A stretch of DNA of 64,000 nucleotides from Hespellia sp. (GCA_028693555.1 JAQUVD010000014.1:18314-82313), one strand, 5' to 3'; shown: positions 36,229 to 48,561, counted from the first letter of the stretch. Made by a program: numbers and translations. Notes: a model not told the origin generated them from the letters alone.

Positions 36229-38979
36229 ATGAAACGATTGAATGAAGTTTTACAAGGAAAAGAAGGAAATTACATGCTCCCATTTTTCTGGCAGCACGGA
36301 GAAGACGAGGTGACACTGCGCAAATACATGCATGTAATACATGATGCAAATATTGGAGCGGTCTGCATCGAGTCTCGCCCACACCCGGACTTCTGTGGTG
36401 ATAAATGGTGGACTGATATGGACATTATCTTAGACGAGGCAGAGAAACTGGATATGAAAGTCTGGATTTTGGACGATTCGCATTTCCCAACAGGCTTTGC
36501 TAATGGTGCGGTAGAAAAGGCACCAAAGGAATTGCATCATCAGTACATGGTGCATCGGACTCTTGAGATGGCGGGTCCGGTAAAGTCAGCCAGTTTTTCT
36601 GTAAAAGAATATATGCAGCCGGCACCGCTTCCCCCATGGATTCCAGCACCGCTAAAATCAGATGATCCATTTGATGATGATAAACTGATGCGAATCTATG
36701 CGTGTGAAATCTTAGAAGGAGAAGTGATTGGTACACCAATCGATTTGACAGACAGAATCGATGGTGATGAGATTACATTTGATTTAGGAGAAGGCTACTT
36801 CCGAATCTATGTGACTTATATTACAAGAAATGCAAAGGGAAGAAATGATTATATCAATTTCTTAGATAAAGAGTCCTGCAGACTGCTGATTGATGCGGTA
36901 TACGAGCCACATCTCGCACATTATGAGAGCTATTTCGGAAATGTCATTGCCGGATTTTTCAGTGATGAACCTCCGGTAGGAAACTCGGAAGGCTATATGC
37001 CGATCGGACCAATTGGATCGGTCACAAGCGAGAATCTTGCGTGGTCAAGAACGGCAGAAGAATGTATGACAAAAATCTATGGCAACGAAGACTGGAAGGA
37101 CTTCATTCCTTATCTTTGGACGACAGCGAAAGATAAAGAAGAACAGGCAAAAGTCCGCAATGCTTACATGGATATGGTAACAACACTTGTTGCAGAGAAC
37201 TTTTCCGCACAGAATGGAGCATGGTGTGAGGAACATGGTGTGGAGTATATCGGACATATGGTAGAAGACTGTGACTTAAGCATGAACCTTGGGACGAGCA
37301 TGGGGCATTTCTTCCGTGGATTATCCGGTCAGCATTGGGCTGGCGTGGATAACATCGGTGGTCAGGCTATGATAGGTGGACAGAATGTACCAAGACATGC
37401 TCAGCCGGTATGCAAGGATGAAGCTGGATTTTATCAGTATGTGGATGCGAAACTTGGAGCAAGTCACGCAGCAATTGATCCGAAAAAACGTGGCATCTGT
37501 ATGTGTGAGAATTTTGGTGCTTATGGGTGGCAGTCAGGAACGAAAGAGCAGAAGTTCTTGATGGATCACTTTATGGTAAGAGGTGTAAATCGATTTGTTC
37601 CACATGCATTTTCGCCAAAGGATTTCCCAGATCCGGATTGCCCGCCACATTTTTATGCACAGGGAGAAAATCCACTATACCGCGCATTTGGTAAACTGAT
37701 GGCTTATAATAACCGCGTATGTCACTTGATTGACGGCGGGAAATCGATTCCGGATGTCGCACTTCTTTACAGCTCAGAAAGCATCTGGGCGGGGGATGCG
37801 GCAAGTAATATTCCAGCAGCGAGATATTTATCACAGTCACAGGTTGATTTTCATATTATTCCCGCAGATGTATTTGCTGAGAACGAAGAATATCCTTGCA
37901 GTTTTGATGGCGAGAAATTAATGGTCAATGGCGTAGCGTATGGTGCACTTGTGATTTCCGGATGTAATTTTTTGGAGGAACATGCGGCTGCATTCGTCAT
38001 GGCTGCAGCAGAAAAGAACTTTCCAATTGTATTTACGAATCAGAAACCACAGGGGATCATCAGGAAAAGCGAAGAAGAAAATGCGCAGTTCGCAGTGGCA
38101 GTCGAAGGCTGTACGGTGGTACCTGTAAATGAAGTTGGAATCTATTTCCTTGAGTTAGAGAAAGAAAATGAAGCGTTCACACTTCAGACGGTTGCAAATC
38201 CTGCTAATGACAGACTGACGACGTATCATTACCGCACAGATGCAGATACATTCTTAATCTTAAATGAGCGGTCACAGAGTATCTATGAAGGAACATTGAC
38301 GTTACAGGCAGCAGGTGTACCTGTCCGCTATTATCCTTGGGGGAACAGAACGGAAGCAGTCGCTTATGAAAACGCCGATGATTGTACGGTAAAAGTTTCT
38401 GTGAAAATCGCCCCATTGGAATTGTGTATCATCTGTTTTGCCGAAATACTGCCGGAAGTAAGGGACGTGCTTACATATGAAGAAGAGGGCGTTCAGATTC
38501 AAGAGTTTGCAGTGAACGCGGTAGATTCCAAAACGTATCTGGAACAGTTAGAGGCAGCAGGGAAAGGAATTTTTGAAAAGAGATGTTCTGTAAACTTGGA
38601 TGCAGCGCAGGCGGAGCTGGTTGCAGCACCATTTACAGGAATGCAAAAAGCACATCCGGAATTCTCAGGTTACTATATCTATGAAACGAACCTTACATTA
38701 GAGGCAGGCAAGGCATACAGACTGGTTATGGATGAAGTAAATGAAAGCGTGGAAGTATTTTTAAACGGCAGAAGTCTTGGAATGAAACTGCAGGCGCCAT
38801 TTGCATTTGAACTTCCGGCAGAATTGGTAGAAGAGGACAATGATATTCGCATCGAAGTGGCAACGTTAAATGAGCGTAAGGTGAAAGCGCTGGGGGCAGA
38901 TATTTCCTGCATGTCTGTGGAGCGTCCGCTTTCAGCAACCGGACTTGTTGGAAATGTAACCGTGTACGAAGCCTTGTAG
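36229..38979 (+). CDS. GH106-like glycoside hydrolase
   Basis: 916 residues, cytosolic (no signal peptide). The N-terminal half is a TIM-barrel like that of GH106-type (alpha-L-rhamnosidase family) proteins: MLPFFWQHGED, ICESRPHPDF-like IESRPHPDFCGDKWWTDMD, MKVWILDDSHFPTGFANG, FFSDEPPVGNS, MVEDCDL, and GICMCENFGAYGWQSG with candidate catalytic acids. The C-terminal region contains a beta-sandwich (YIYETNLTLEAGKAYRLVMD, VNESVEVFLNGRSLG) typical of sugar-binding modules in such enzymes. AAGGCGG precedes the ATG. It probably removes a sugar, perhaps rhamnose, from the imported glycoside before or after the GH1 enzyme acts. Family placement is by overall resemblance; the sugar specificity is uncertain. 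Confidence 0.7.
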   Translation: MKRLNEVLQGKEGNYMLPFFWQHGEDEVTLRKYMHVIHDANIGAVCIESRPHPDFCGDKWWTDMDIILDEAEKLDMKVWILDDSHFPTGFANGAVEKAPKELHHQYMVHRTLEMAGPVKSASFSVKEYMQPAPLPPWIPAPLKSDDPFDDDKLMRIYACEILEGEVIGTPIDLTDRIDGDEITFDLGEGYFRIYVTYITRNAKGRNDYINFLDKESCRLLIDAVYEPHLAHYESYFGNVIAGFFSDEPPVGNSEGYMPIGPIGSVTSENLAWSRTAEECMTKIYGNEDWKDFIPYLWTTAKDKEEQAKVRNAYMDMVTTLVAENFSAQNGAWCEEHGVEYIGHMVEDCDLSMNLGTSMGHFFRGLSGQHWAGVDNIGGQAMIGGQNVPRHAQPVCKDEAGFYQYVDAKLGASHAAIDPKKRGICMCENFGAYGWQSGTKEQKFLMDHFMVRGVNRFVPHAFSPKDFPDPDCPPHFYAQGENPLYRAFGKLMAYNNRVCHLIDGGKSIPDVALLYSSESIWAGDAASNIPAARYLSQSQVDFHIIPADVFAENEEYPCSFDGEKLMVNGVAYGALVISGCNFLEEHAAAFVMAAAEKNFPIVFTNQKPQGIIRKSEEENAQFAVAVEGCTVVPVNEVGIYFLELEKENEAFTLQTVANPANDRLTTYHYRTDADTFLILNERSQSIYEGTLTLQAAGVPVRYYPWGNRTEAVAYENADDCTVKVSVKIAPLELCIICFAEILPEVRDVLTYEEEGVQIQEFAVNAVDSKTYLEQLEAAGKGIFEKRCSVNLDAAQAELVAAPFTGMQKAHPEFSGYYIYETNLTLEAGKAYRLVMDEVNESVEVFLNGRSLGMKLQAPFAFELPAELVEEDNDIRIEVATLNERKVKALGADISCMSVERPLSATGLVGNVTVYEAL

Positions 38980-38998
38980 AGTAAAGGAGTGTAAAAAA

Positions 38999-39826
38999 AT
39001 GGAATTATTTACAGCTGAAAAAATAAATGAAAACCTGACTTGTATTCGTCTGAAATCAGGAGAACTGCTGTATCTTCTGGAAGGAAAAGAGAAGTGCGCA
39101 TTAATTGACTGCGGCTATGGAGCCGGACATTTGGGTGAGTACGTGAAGACACTGACCGAGAAACCGGTGACAGTGTTACTGACACATGGACATATTGATC
39201 ACGCAATGGCAGCTCCGGAATTTGAAACTGTATATATGAATAAAAAAGATATCTCATTTTATCAGAAACAGTGTTCAGTGGAAGAAAGAATGGGATATGC
39301 GCATGCAGGACTTGGACCTGCAGCAGATGAGTTGAAGTTAGACGATTATACTCCCGCAGAACCGGATAAGGAATTTTTTGACTTAGAAGATGGAATGATG
39401 TTTGATTTTGCGCCATTTCATATTGAAGCACATGAATTTCCGGGACATACGCCGGGAAGTATGGTGTTCTTGATTCCGGAAATGAGGATTCTGATTCTCG
39501 GGGATGCATGCAACAATGCTACATTTATGTTTGACGAAATGTGCCTGCCACTGAATGAATACAAAAAAATACTGGTTGTAGTGAAAGACAAGTTAGAAGG
39601 AAAATATGACCGGGTGCTTATTTCTCATCACGTGATGGATGCAGATGTGGATATTATGGAACAGATGATAGAAGTATGCGATGAAACACTGGCAGGGAAA
39701 GCGGATGATCTTCCATTCGAATTTATGGGGATGAAGGCTTTCATTGCAAAGAAATGTAACGAACGATTCGAACGAGAAGATGGGAAGTTTGCGAATATTA
39801 TTTATAATAAAAATAAATTATTTTGA
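38999..39826 (+). CDS. Metallo-beta-lactamase-fold hydrolase
   Basis: 275 residues. The zinc-binding motif LTHGHIDHA (HxHxDH) is followed by FPGHTPGS (His), ILGDACN (Asp) and LISHHVM (His), so the dinuclear metal site appears complete. This fold covers hydrolases of esters, lactones, thioesters and more. It is placed inside the glycoside operon with AAAGGAG before the ATG and 19 bases after the glycoside hydrolase; it may hydrolyse an ester or lactone on the aglycone or the sugar. No closer family assignment is possible from the sequence. Confidence 0.88.
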   Translation: MELFTAEKINENLTCIRLKSGELLYLLEGKEKCALIDCGYGAGHLGEYVKTLTEKPVTVLLTHGHIDHAMAAPEFETVYMNKKDISFYQKQCSVEERMGYAHAGLGPAADELKLDDYTPAEPDKEFFDLEDGMMFDFAPFHIEAHEFPGHTPGSMVFLIPEMRILILGDACNNATFMFDEMCLPLNEYKKILVVVKDKLEGKYDRVLISHHVMDADVDIMEQMIEVCDETLAGKADDLPFEFMGMKAFIAKKCNERFEREDGKFANIIYNKNKLF

Positions 39827-39859
39827 CACGATGAAGGTGGCGTGAGAAAGGAAAAGTAA

Positions 39860-44240
<4,381 letters not shown>

Positions 44241-44387
44241 ACAGTATTTACAGGAAATAAAAGCTGTGCTATAGTGATGATACATTTCAGGGGAAATCTA
44301 TTCCTCATGTATCATCACTTTTTCTTGGCGTATCGCCATGTATTCAAAGAAAAAGCTAACAACAAAAGAAGAGGCAGGTGGTTGTAT
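44241..44387. repeat. ~150-base direct repeat, copy 1 (with structured hairpin and GGCGTATCGCC palindrome)
   Basis: About 147 bases nearly identical to 45125-45277. It begins with ACAG-ATTTACAGGAAATAAAAGCT and ends with GTGGTTGTAT. Inside: GTGATGATACA (44274-44284) pairs perfectly with TGTATCATCAC (44308-44318), with an inner six-pair stem, then TTTTTCTT, then TGGCGTATCGCCA (44326-44338). It directly follows the reductase stop and precedes hicAB-2. Confidence 0.85.
44273..44326 (+). terminator. Terminator of the glycoside operon (inside repeat copy 1)
   Basis: The 12-pair outer stem plus inner stem, followed by five T, C, two T, has full intrinsic-terminator form and starts 33 bases after the reductase stop. 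Confidence 0.75.
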
Positions 44388-44416
44388 TGGAGAAACAAAA
44401 AGAATTTATTTCATTC

Positions 44417-44445
44417 TTGACAATGCGCATAGTACGCATTAAAAT
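44417..44445 (+). promoter_or_regulatory. Promoter of hicAB-2 with palindromic operator in the spacer
   Basis: TTGACA (44417-44422), 17-base spacer, TAAAAT (44440-44445). The spacer region holds AATGCG (44422-44427) and CGCATT (44435-44440) in inverted order around CATAGTA, overlapping both promoter elements. It is the natural place for HicB-mediated autorepression. Confidence 0.8.
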
Positions 44446-44468
44446 AAAACTACAGCGAGGTGATGTGC

Positions 44469-44651
44469 ATGAGGTTTCGTGAAGTAGAGAAACTAATAAA
44501 GCAGGACGGCTGGTATGAAGTAAGACAAAAAGGTTCACATCATCAATATAAACATCCAGTGAAAGCAGGGACGGTTACAATACCGGAACATGGTGGAGAC
44601 CTAAATATAGATACTGTGAAGTCGATTATGAAGCAAGCGATAATATTGTAG
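44469..44651 (+). CDS. hicA: HicA family mRNA interferase toxin (hicAB-2)
   Basis: 60 residues: RFREVEKLIKQDGWYEVRQ, catalytic His in KGSHHQYKHP, TIPEHGGDLNIDTVKSIMKQ. This is a typical HicA, of the longer GTVTIPxHxGD type, and clearly a different subfamily from hicA-1 (12846). GCGAGGTG is followed by three in-frame start-like codons; the ATG at 44469 has the best spacing. It lies between the two ~150-base direct repeats and is driven by the promoter at 44417-44445. Confidence 0.92.
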   Translation: MRFREVEKLIKQDGWYEVRQKGSHHQYKHPVKAGTVTIPEHGGDLNIDTVKSIMKQAIIL

Positions 44652-44678
44652 TGGAAGAGTAGAAAGGAGAGTGAATTT

Positions 44679-45077
44679 ATGAAATTGATTTATCCAGCAG
44701 TTTTTTATCCGTTTTCAGATGGCAGTGGGGGTTATGTTGTGGAATTCCCAGATTTACCGGGGTGTGTAACAGAGGGGAAAAATCTAGAAGAGGCATTCGA
44801 AATGGGAAATGATGCAGCAAGTGGCTGGATTTTAGGTGAGATGGAGGAAGGTAATTTAATTCCGGAAGCATCTGCTTATGAAACGGTTCCGAAAAGGACT
44901 GGTGGGCAGGTTAACATGATGATTCTTGATATGGATGCTTATGCAGAAAAATATGGGGAAAAGGCGGTGCGGAAAAATCTGACTATACCTGCATGGCTGA
45001 ATACATTTGCGGAAAAACACAGTATTAATTTTTCACAGGTATTGCAGGAGGCCTTGATGAAAAAAGCAAAAAGGTAG
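44679..45077 (+). CDS. hicB: HicB family antitoxin (hicAB-2)
   Basis: 132 residues. The N-terminal HicB fold is complete (YPAVFYPFSDGSGGYVVEF, PDLPGCVTEGKNLEEAF, NDAASGWILGEMEEG). The C-terminal NLTIPAWLNTFAEKHSINFS, QVLQEAL is a ribbon-helix-helix-like DNA-binding end. GAAAGGAGAG precedes the ATG, 27 bases after hicA. It binds HicA and probably represses the promoter at 44417-44445. The second direct repeat copy begins 47 bases after its stop and carries the terminator. Confidence 0.93.
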   Translation: MKLIYPAVFYPFSDGSGGYVVEFPDLPGCVTEGKNLEEAFEMGNDAASGWILGEMEEGNLIPEASAYETVPKRTGGQVNMMILDMDAYAEKYGEKAVRKNLTIPAWLNTFAEKHSINFSQVLQEALMKKAKR

Positions 45078-45124
45078 TTTGATGTACTGTTGTATTGGAT
45101 AAAGTTATGTAAACTCAAGAAAAA

Positions 45125-45277
45125 ACAGCATTTACAGGAAATAAAAGCTTTGTTATAGTGATGATACATTTCAGCGGGAATCTATTCCGCGTGTATCATC
45201 ACTTTTTCTTGGCGTATCGCCATATATTCATAGAAAAGGATTAAACAAAAGAAAAATGAAGAGGCAAGTGGTTGTAT
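45125..45277. repeat. ~150-base direct repeat, copy 2
   Basis: 153 bases matching 44241-44387. Outer stem GTGATGATACA (45158-45168) with TGTATCATCAC (45192-45202). The inner stem differs from copy 1 on both sides: a G-T pair in copy 1 is C-G here, keeping the pairing. It is followed by five T, C, two T and the palindrome TGGCGTATCGCCA (45210-45222). It follows hicB-2 and precedes the abiEi gene. Confidence 0.85.
45157..45210 (+). terminator. Terminator of hicAB-2 (inside repeat copy 2)
   Basis: The same stem-loop with T tail as in copy 1, about 80 bases after the hicB-2 stop. Confidence 0.7.
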
Positions 45278-45327
45278 GTGAACAGTAACAGTTAAAATAC
45301 CAAATAAAAATGAATAATTAAAAGATG

Positions 45328-45356
45328 TTGACGTTATATTTATGTGGAGATATAAT
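45328..45356 (+). promoter_or_regulatory. Promoter of the abiEi gene
   Basis: TTGACG (45328-45333), 17-base spacer, TATAAT (45351-45356). It gives a leader of about 60 bases that contains the inverted repeat at 45371-45399. Confidence 0.8.
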
Positions 45357-45370
45357 AAAAATGAAGTAAA

Positions 45371-45399
45371 TATCCGTAAAAGAATAAATTATACGGATA
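45371..45399 (+). promoter_or_regulatory. Inverted repeat operator candidate upstream of abiEi
   Basis: TATCCGTA (45371-45378) and TACGGATA (45392-45399) form a perfect eight-base inverted repeat with a 13-base spacer, just downstream of the transcription start. AbiEi antitoxins are known to bind inverted repeats in their own promoter region, so this is the probable autoregulatory site. Confidence 0.65.
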
Positions 45400-45422
45400 A
45401 CGAATGAAATGAGGCGATTAAC

Positions 45423-45965
45423 ATGGTATTATCCTATAACGAATGTGTAAAAAAATATAGTAGCAATTATAAATTAAAGAAAGCTCTAGATGGAGGGGAA
45501 TTGTATAAGCTTGCTCCAGGCATATATTCGGAAAAAAAGAATGTGCTGGATACTGCAATTATAAAAAAGAAATATCCAAATTCAGTTTTTACATTGAATA
45601 GTGCGTTTTATTATCAGGGATTAACAGATACTATTCCATCATTATACTATCTTGCAACAGACAAAGATGCAACAAAAATAAGAGATAAAAATATCAAACA
45701 GATTTTTGATAATAATCATAGTATGGATCTTGGAGTCGAGATTATAAATTATAATGAAGATGATATCCGAGTATTTTCAAAAGAACGATTACTGATAGAA
45801 CTGGTTCGAAATAAGAACAAGCTTCCTTTTGATTATTATAAGGAAATTATTGGAAATTATCGGAGGTTGATTTATGAACTGGATTTCCAACTTGTTGAGG
45901 AATATGCGGAGCAGTTGCCAAAGACGAAACTGGTTATGGATACAATTCAGATGGAGGTATTTTAG
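45423..45965 (+). CDS. AbiEi-like type IV antitoxin
   Basis: 180 residues. The N-terminal winged-helix region (MVLSYNECVKKYSSNYKLKK, YKLAPGIYSEKK) and the following AbiEi C-terminal fold (FTLNSAFYYQGLTDTIPSLYYLATDKDATKI, VFSKERLLIELVRNKNKLPFDYYKEI) match abortive-infection antitoxins that repress the operon and oppose the AbiEii nucleotidyltransferase toxin. It has its own consensus promoter and inverted-repeat operator. GAGGCG precedes the ATG. The toxin gene that should follow is reduced to a fragment (45966-46162), so this antitoxin now stands alone. Confidence 0.85.
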   Translation: MVLSYNECVKKYSSNYKLKKALDGGELYKLAPGIYSEKKNVLDTAIIKKKYPNSVFTLNSAFYYQGLTDTIPSLYYLATDKDATKIRDKNIKQIFDNNHSMDLGVEIINYNEDDIRVFSKERLLIELVRNKNKLPFDYYKEIIGNYRRLIYELDFQLVEEYAEQLPKTKLVMDTIQMEVF

Positions 45966-46162
45966 TTGACAATACAAGAAATGTAACAATTAAAGGTGGA
46001 GTTGTAATGAGAAGTATAACTGGAAATGTTCGAAGGGCAACGCAGGATATGGATATTGATTTTATACGATATTCTCTATCAGATGATTCGATAGAGAAGT
46101 TTATTCAAAGAATGAATGGTCTTCCTCAAATATCAATCAAACAATATCTGGATATATACTAA
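45966..46162 (+). pseudogene. Remnant of AbiEii-like nucleotidyltransferase toxin
   Basis: Directly after the abiEi stop, a different frame reads TIKGGVVMRSITGNVRRATQ then DMDIDFIRYSLSDDSIEKF before a stop at 46160-46162. The KGG...R.T.D.DIDF pattern is the nucleotidyltransferase core of AbiEii/AbiGii toxins. The ~45 residues normally before it are absent and the C-terminal ~200 residues are missing. The only ATG in frame (46007) would give 51 residues. It is best read as a decayed toxin gene; a frameshift or internal deletion near the abiEi stop is likely. Confidence 0.75.
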
Positions 46163-46218
46163 TAATATATAATCAAAAATGAAATGTATCATAATTGCGA
46201 GAAAGGAAGGTAGATAAC

Positions 46219-46977
46219 ATGAATCTAAGTGAAATGGAAGAACTAAAAAAAGAGTATCAGTTGGATAATAAAATAATTTCCGAGCAAACGGGAATTCCAG
46301 TTCAGGTTTTACAAAATATTTTTGAGGGGGACTTGATGTCGCAAGAGTACAATACGTTGCTGTCATTGGGGCGGTATTTTCGAGAACTACAAGAAAAGCT
46401 GGACCATGTTGCGGAAGCGTACGCTTATCATGCAAAAAAAAGGCAGGGAAACTACACGATAGAGGATTATTATGACTGGCCGGATGATCGGCGCATAGAG
46501 CTTATTGATGGTGTGATCTATGATATGGCAGCACCAAGTTATATACACCAACGGATTATTGTGGAGATACTGTATCAAATTGAAAAATATATCCGTGAAA
46601 AAGAGGGGAAATGTGAAGTATTGGTTGCACCTTTTGACGTTCAATTAGATAAAGATCATAAGACAATTGTTCAACCAGATATTCTGATTGTCTGTGACAA
46701 AGATAGAATTGAGGATCATCGGCTTTATGGGGCTCCGGATTTTGCCATAGAAATATTATCACCGTCAACAAAGAGTAAGGACATGATTATAAAATTCGAT
46801 AAATATAAAGTAGCAGGAGTGAAGGAATATTGGATTATAGACCCTGAAGAACGAACGGTGACGGTACATGACTTTGCGAACAATCTATTCTCTGAAAATT
46901 ATTCATTCCATGATCAAATCCCGGTGGGGATCTATGAGGGGAAACTAAAGATTGATTTGACATTTATAAAGGAATGA
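46219..46977 (+). CDS. Uma2-family (DUF820) putative endonuclease with N-terminal HTH-like region
   Basis: 252 residues. Residues ~1-65 resemble a small helix-turn-helix (LKKEYQLDNKIISEQTGIPV, YNTLLSLGRYF). Residues ~85-250 are the Uma2 PD-(D/E)xK nuclease-like fold: RIELIDGVIYDMAAPS, VQPDILIVCD, FAIEILSPSTKSKDM, KFDKYKVAGVKEYWIIDPE. The function of Uma2 proteins is not established; they are often numerous and linked to mobile DNA or stress genes. AAGGAAGG is about 9 bases before the ATG at 46219; the upstream codon at 46195 lacks a ribosome site. It adjoins the toxin-antitoxin genes. Confidence 0.88.
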   Translation: MNLSEMEELKKEYQLDNKIISEQTGIPVQVLQNIFEGDLMSQEYNTLLSLGRYFRELQEKLDHVAEAYAYHAKKRQGNYTIEDYYDWPDDRRIELIDGVIYDMAAPSYIHQRIIVEILYQIEKYIREKEGKCEVLVAPFDVQLDKDHKTIVQPDILIVCDKDRIEDHRLYGAPDFAIEILSPSTKSKDMIIKFDKYKVAGVKEYWIIDPEERTVTVHDFANNLFSENYSFHDQIPVGIYEGKLKIDLTFIKE

Positions 46978-46982
46978 AGCTT

Positions 46983-47843
46983 ATGTGGATATTATTTGCA
47001 CTCGGTTCTGCATTTTTTGCCGGAGTGACATCAATTCTTGCAAAGTGCGGAATTAAAGAAACCGATTCAAGTGTTGCGACAGCTATTCGCACCATTATTG
47101 TACTTGTATTTTCATGGATCATGGTGATCGTTGCGGGATCTGCACCATCCATTATAAATGTGAGCACGAAGACCTGGCTTTTTTTGATCCTTTCGGGGCT
47201 GGCAACGGGAGCCTCATGGCTGTGCTATTTTAAAGCACTGCAGTTGGGACCGATCAATAAGGTGGTGCCAATTGATAAATCCAGCACGATACTGACGATG
47301 GTGCTGGCGCTTATTTTTCTGCACGAAGGAATCAATTGGATCAAGGTAGTCTGCATCGTTCTAATTGGTGCGGGCACATTTCTTATGATTCAAAAGAAAG
47401 AAGAGATAGAAGAGAAAAATGAAGGAAAAGGATGGATGCTGTATGCACTATTCTCTGCTGTATTTGCCAGTCTGACAGCCATACTTGGAAAAGTAGGAAT
47501 CGATGGAATTGAATCAAATCTCGGGACGGCCATTCGTACGGGCGTTGTTTTGATTATGGCATGGATTGTTGTATTTGTAACTGGTAAACAGAAGGAGATT
47601 GCAGCTATCAACCACAAAGAGCTGTGTTTTATCTGCGTATCGGGGCTGGCGACAGGAGCTTCGTGGTTATGCTATTACAAAGCACTGCAGGATGGACTGG
47701 CAAGTGTGGTAGTGCCAATCGATAAGCTGAGTATTCTTGTGACAATTGCATTTTCTTATGTGGTATTTCACGAGAAATTATCAAAAAAGGCGATGATAGG
47801 GCTTATTCTTAGCGTTGGCGGGACCTTACTATTGCTCAGATAA
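46983..47843 (+). CDS. EamA/DMT-family transporter
   Basis: 286 residues with ten hydrophobic helices in two homologous EamA halves; the phrase SGLATGASWLCYxKALQ occurs in both halves, showing the internal duplication. These are inner-membrane exporters or permeases of small metabolites, with no fixed substrate. AAGGA is 9 bases before the ATG at 46983; the ATG at 46974 is immediately after the ribosome site. It nearly overlaps the Uma2 stop but is probably unrelated in function. It ends at an unusually long perfect hairpin. Confidence 0.88.
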   Translation: MWILFALGSAFFAGVTSILAKCGIKETDSSVATAIRTIIVLVFSWIMVIVAGSAPSIINVSTKTWLFLILSGLATGASWLCYFKALQLGPINKVVPIDKSSTILTMVLALIFLHEGINWIKVVCIVLIGAGTFLMIQKKEEIEEKNEGKGWMLYALFSAVFASLTAILGKVGIDGIESNLGTAIRTGVVLIMAWIVVFVTGKQKEIAAINHKELCFICVSGLATGASWLCYYKALQDGLASVVVPIDKLSILVTIAFSYVVFHEKLSKKAMIGLILSVGGTLLLLR

Positions 47844-47860
47844 TTCAAAAGCTGACGGGC

Positions 47861-47917
47861 AAAAAGCGGTTGGGGACGTAGTAAAATTCAATTTTACTAC
47901 GTCCCCAACCGCTTTTT
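47861..47917. terminator. Perfect 28-base-pair hairpin terminator
   Basis: Bases 47861-47888 pair without mismatch with 47890-47917. Five A open it and six T close it. It terminates the EamA gene and works in both directions. The length is far beyond what termination needs, so a processed RNA or recombination scar is possible. Confidence 0.85.
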
Positions 47918-47918
47918 T

Positions 47919-47955
47919 GAAAAAATTCAAAAAACTTGAAGAAATTCAAAAACTT
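47919..47955. repeat. Short tandem repeat upstream of the ECF sigma gene
   Basis: GAAAAAATTCAAAAAACTT (47919-47937) is followed at once by GAAGAAATTCAAAAACTT (47938-47955): two near-identical 18-19-base units about 95-130 bases upstream of the sigma factor start. It could be a binding site. No clear promoter was recognised between it and the gene. Confidence 0.55.
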
Positions 47956-48048
47956 CATTCGTTATAGATTAAGAACAGTGATAAGATAGACATATGAATT
48001 GCAAAGTTCGAAGGAAAACGGAAAGAGAAACGAGGGGAGGAAGATAAT

Positions 48049-48561
48049 ATGCAGCAGCTTGAAGAGATGATTGACAAGTATCAGAATCTGATTTTTTCAA
48101 TCTGCTACAAAGTAACTGGGAATTATCTAGAATCACAGGATTTGACGCAGGAGACATTCCTTTCCGCGTATACGCATCTTTCCGATTTTGACGGTAACAA
48201 TGAGAAGGCCTGGCTGTCAAAAATCGCAACGAACAAATCACTGGACTATTTAAAGAAGTCAAACAGAAGTATTCTGGCAGCAGAGGATACGATGTTTGAC
48301 AAAATGGAATCAAAAGAACCAACCCCGGAGACAAAGGTTCTGGAGCGTGATGTCAGAGAGAGGCTGAAAAATTATTGCAGACAGCTCTCGCCTCCATATG
48401 ACAAGATCGCAGAGTACTATTTCTATCAGGAATTGGAAGTATGGGAGATATCTTCTCTTCTTGAACGAAGTGAGAAGACCATATGGACACAAATTTACCG
48501 GGCAAAAGCAAAATTAAAAAAAATATACCGGAAGGAGGGTCATTTAGATGTCACACGTTGA
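48049..48561 (+). CDS. ECF-type RNA polymerase sigma factor
   Basis: 170 residues. Region 2 (YQNLIFSICYKVTGNYLESQ, DLTQETFLSAY, AWLSKIATNKSLDYLKK) and region 4 (YYFYQELEVWEISSLLERSE, KTIWTQIYRAKAKLKK) are intact, and region 3 is missing as expected for ECF factors. It directs transcription of a stress regulon, probably including its own operon. GGGGAGG precedes the ATG. The next gene, an anti-sigma factor, overlaps by 14 bases. The region upstream has the tandem repeat at 47919-47955. Confidence 0.93.
   Translation: MQQLEEMIDKYQNLIFSICYKVTGNYLESQDLTQETFLSAYTHLSDFDGNNEKAWLSKIATNKSLDYLKKSNRSILAAEDTMFDKMESKEPTPETKVLERDVRERLKNYCRQLSPPYDKIAEYYFYQELEVWEISSLLERSEKTIWTQIYRAKAKLKKIYRKEGHLDVTR

Noticed and set aside
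44241..45277. CRISPR-like array or insertion sequence at the direct repeats
   Set aside because: There are only two copies, ~880 bases apart, with a hicAB gene pair between them and no transposase or terminal target duplication seen.
46007..46162. Intact small protein of 51 residues
   Set aside because: It begins inside the nucleotidyltransferase core of an AbiEii-like toxin and has no ribosome site; a remnant is the better reading.
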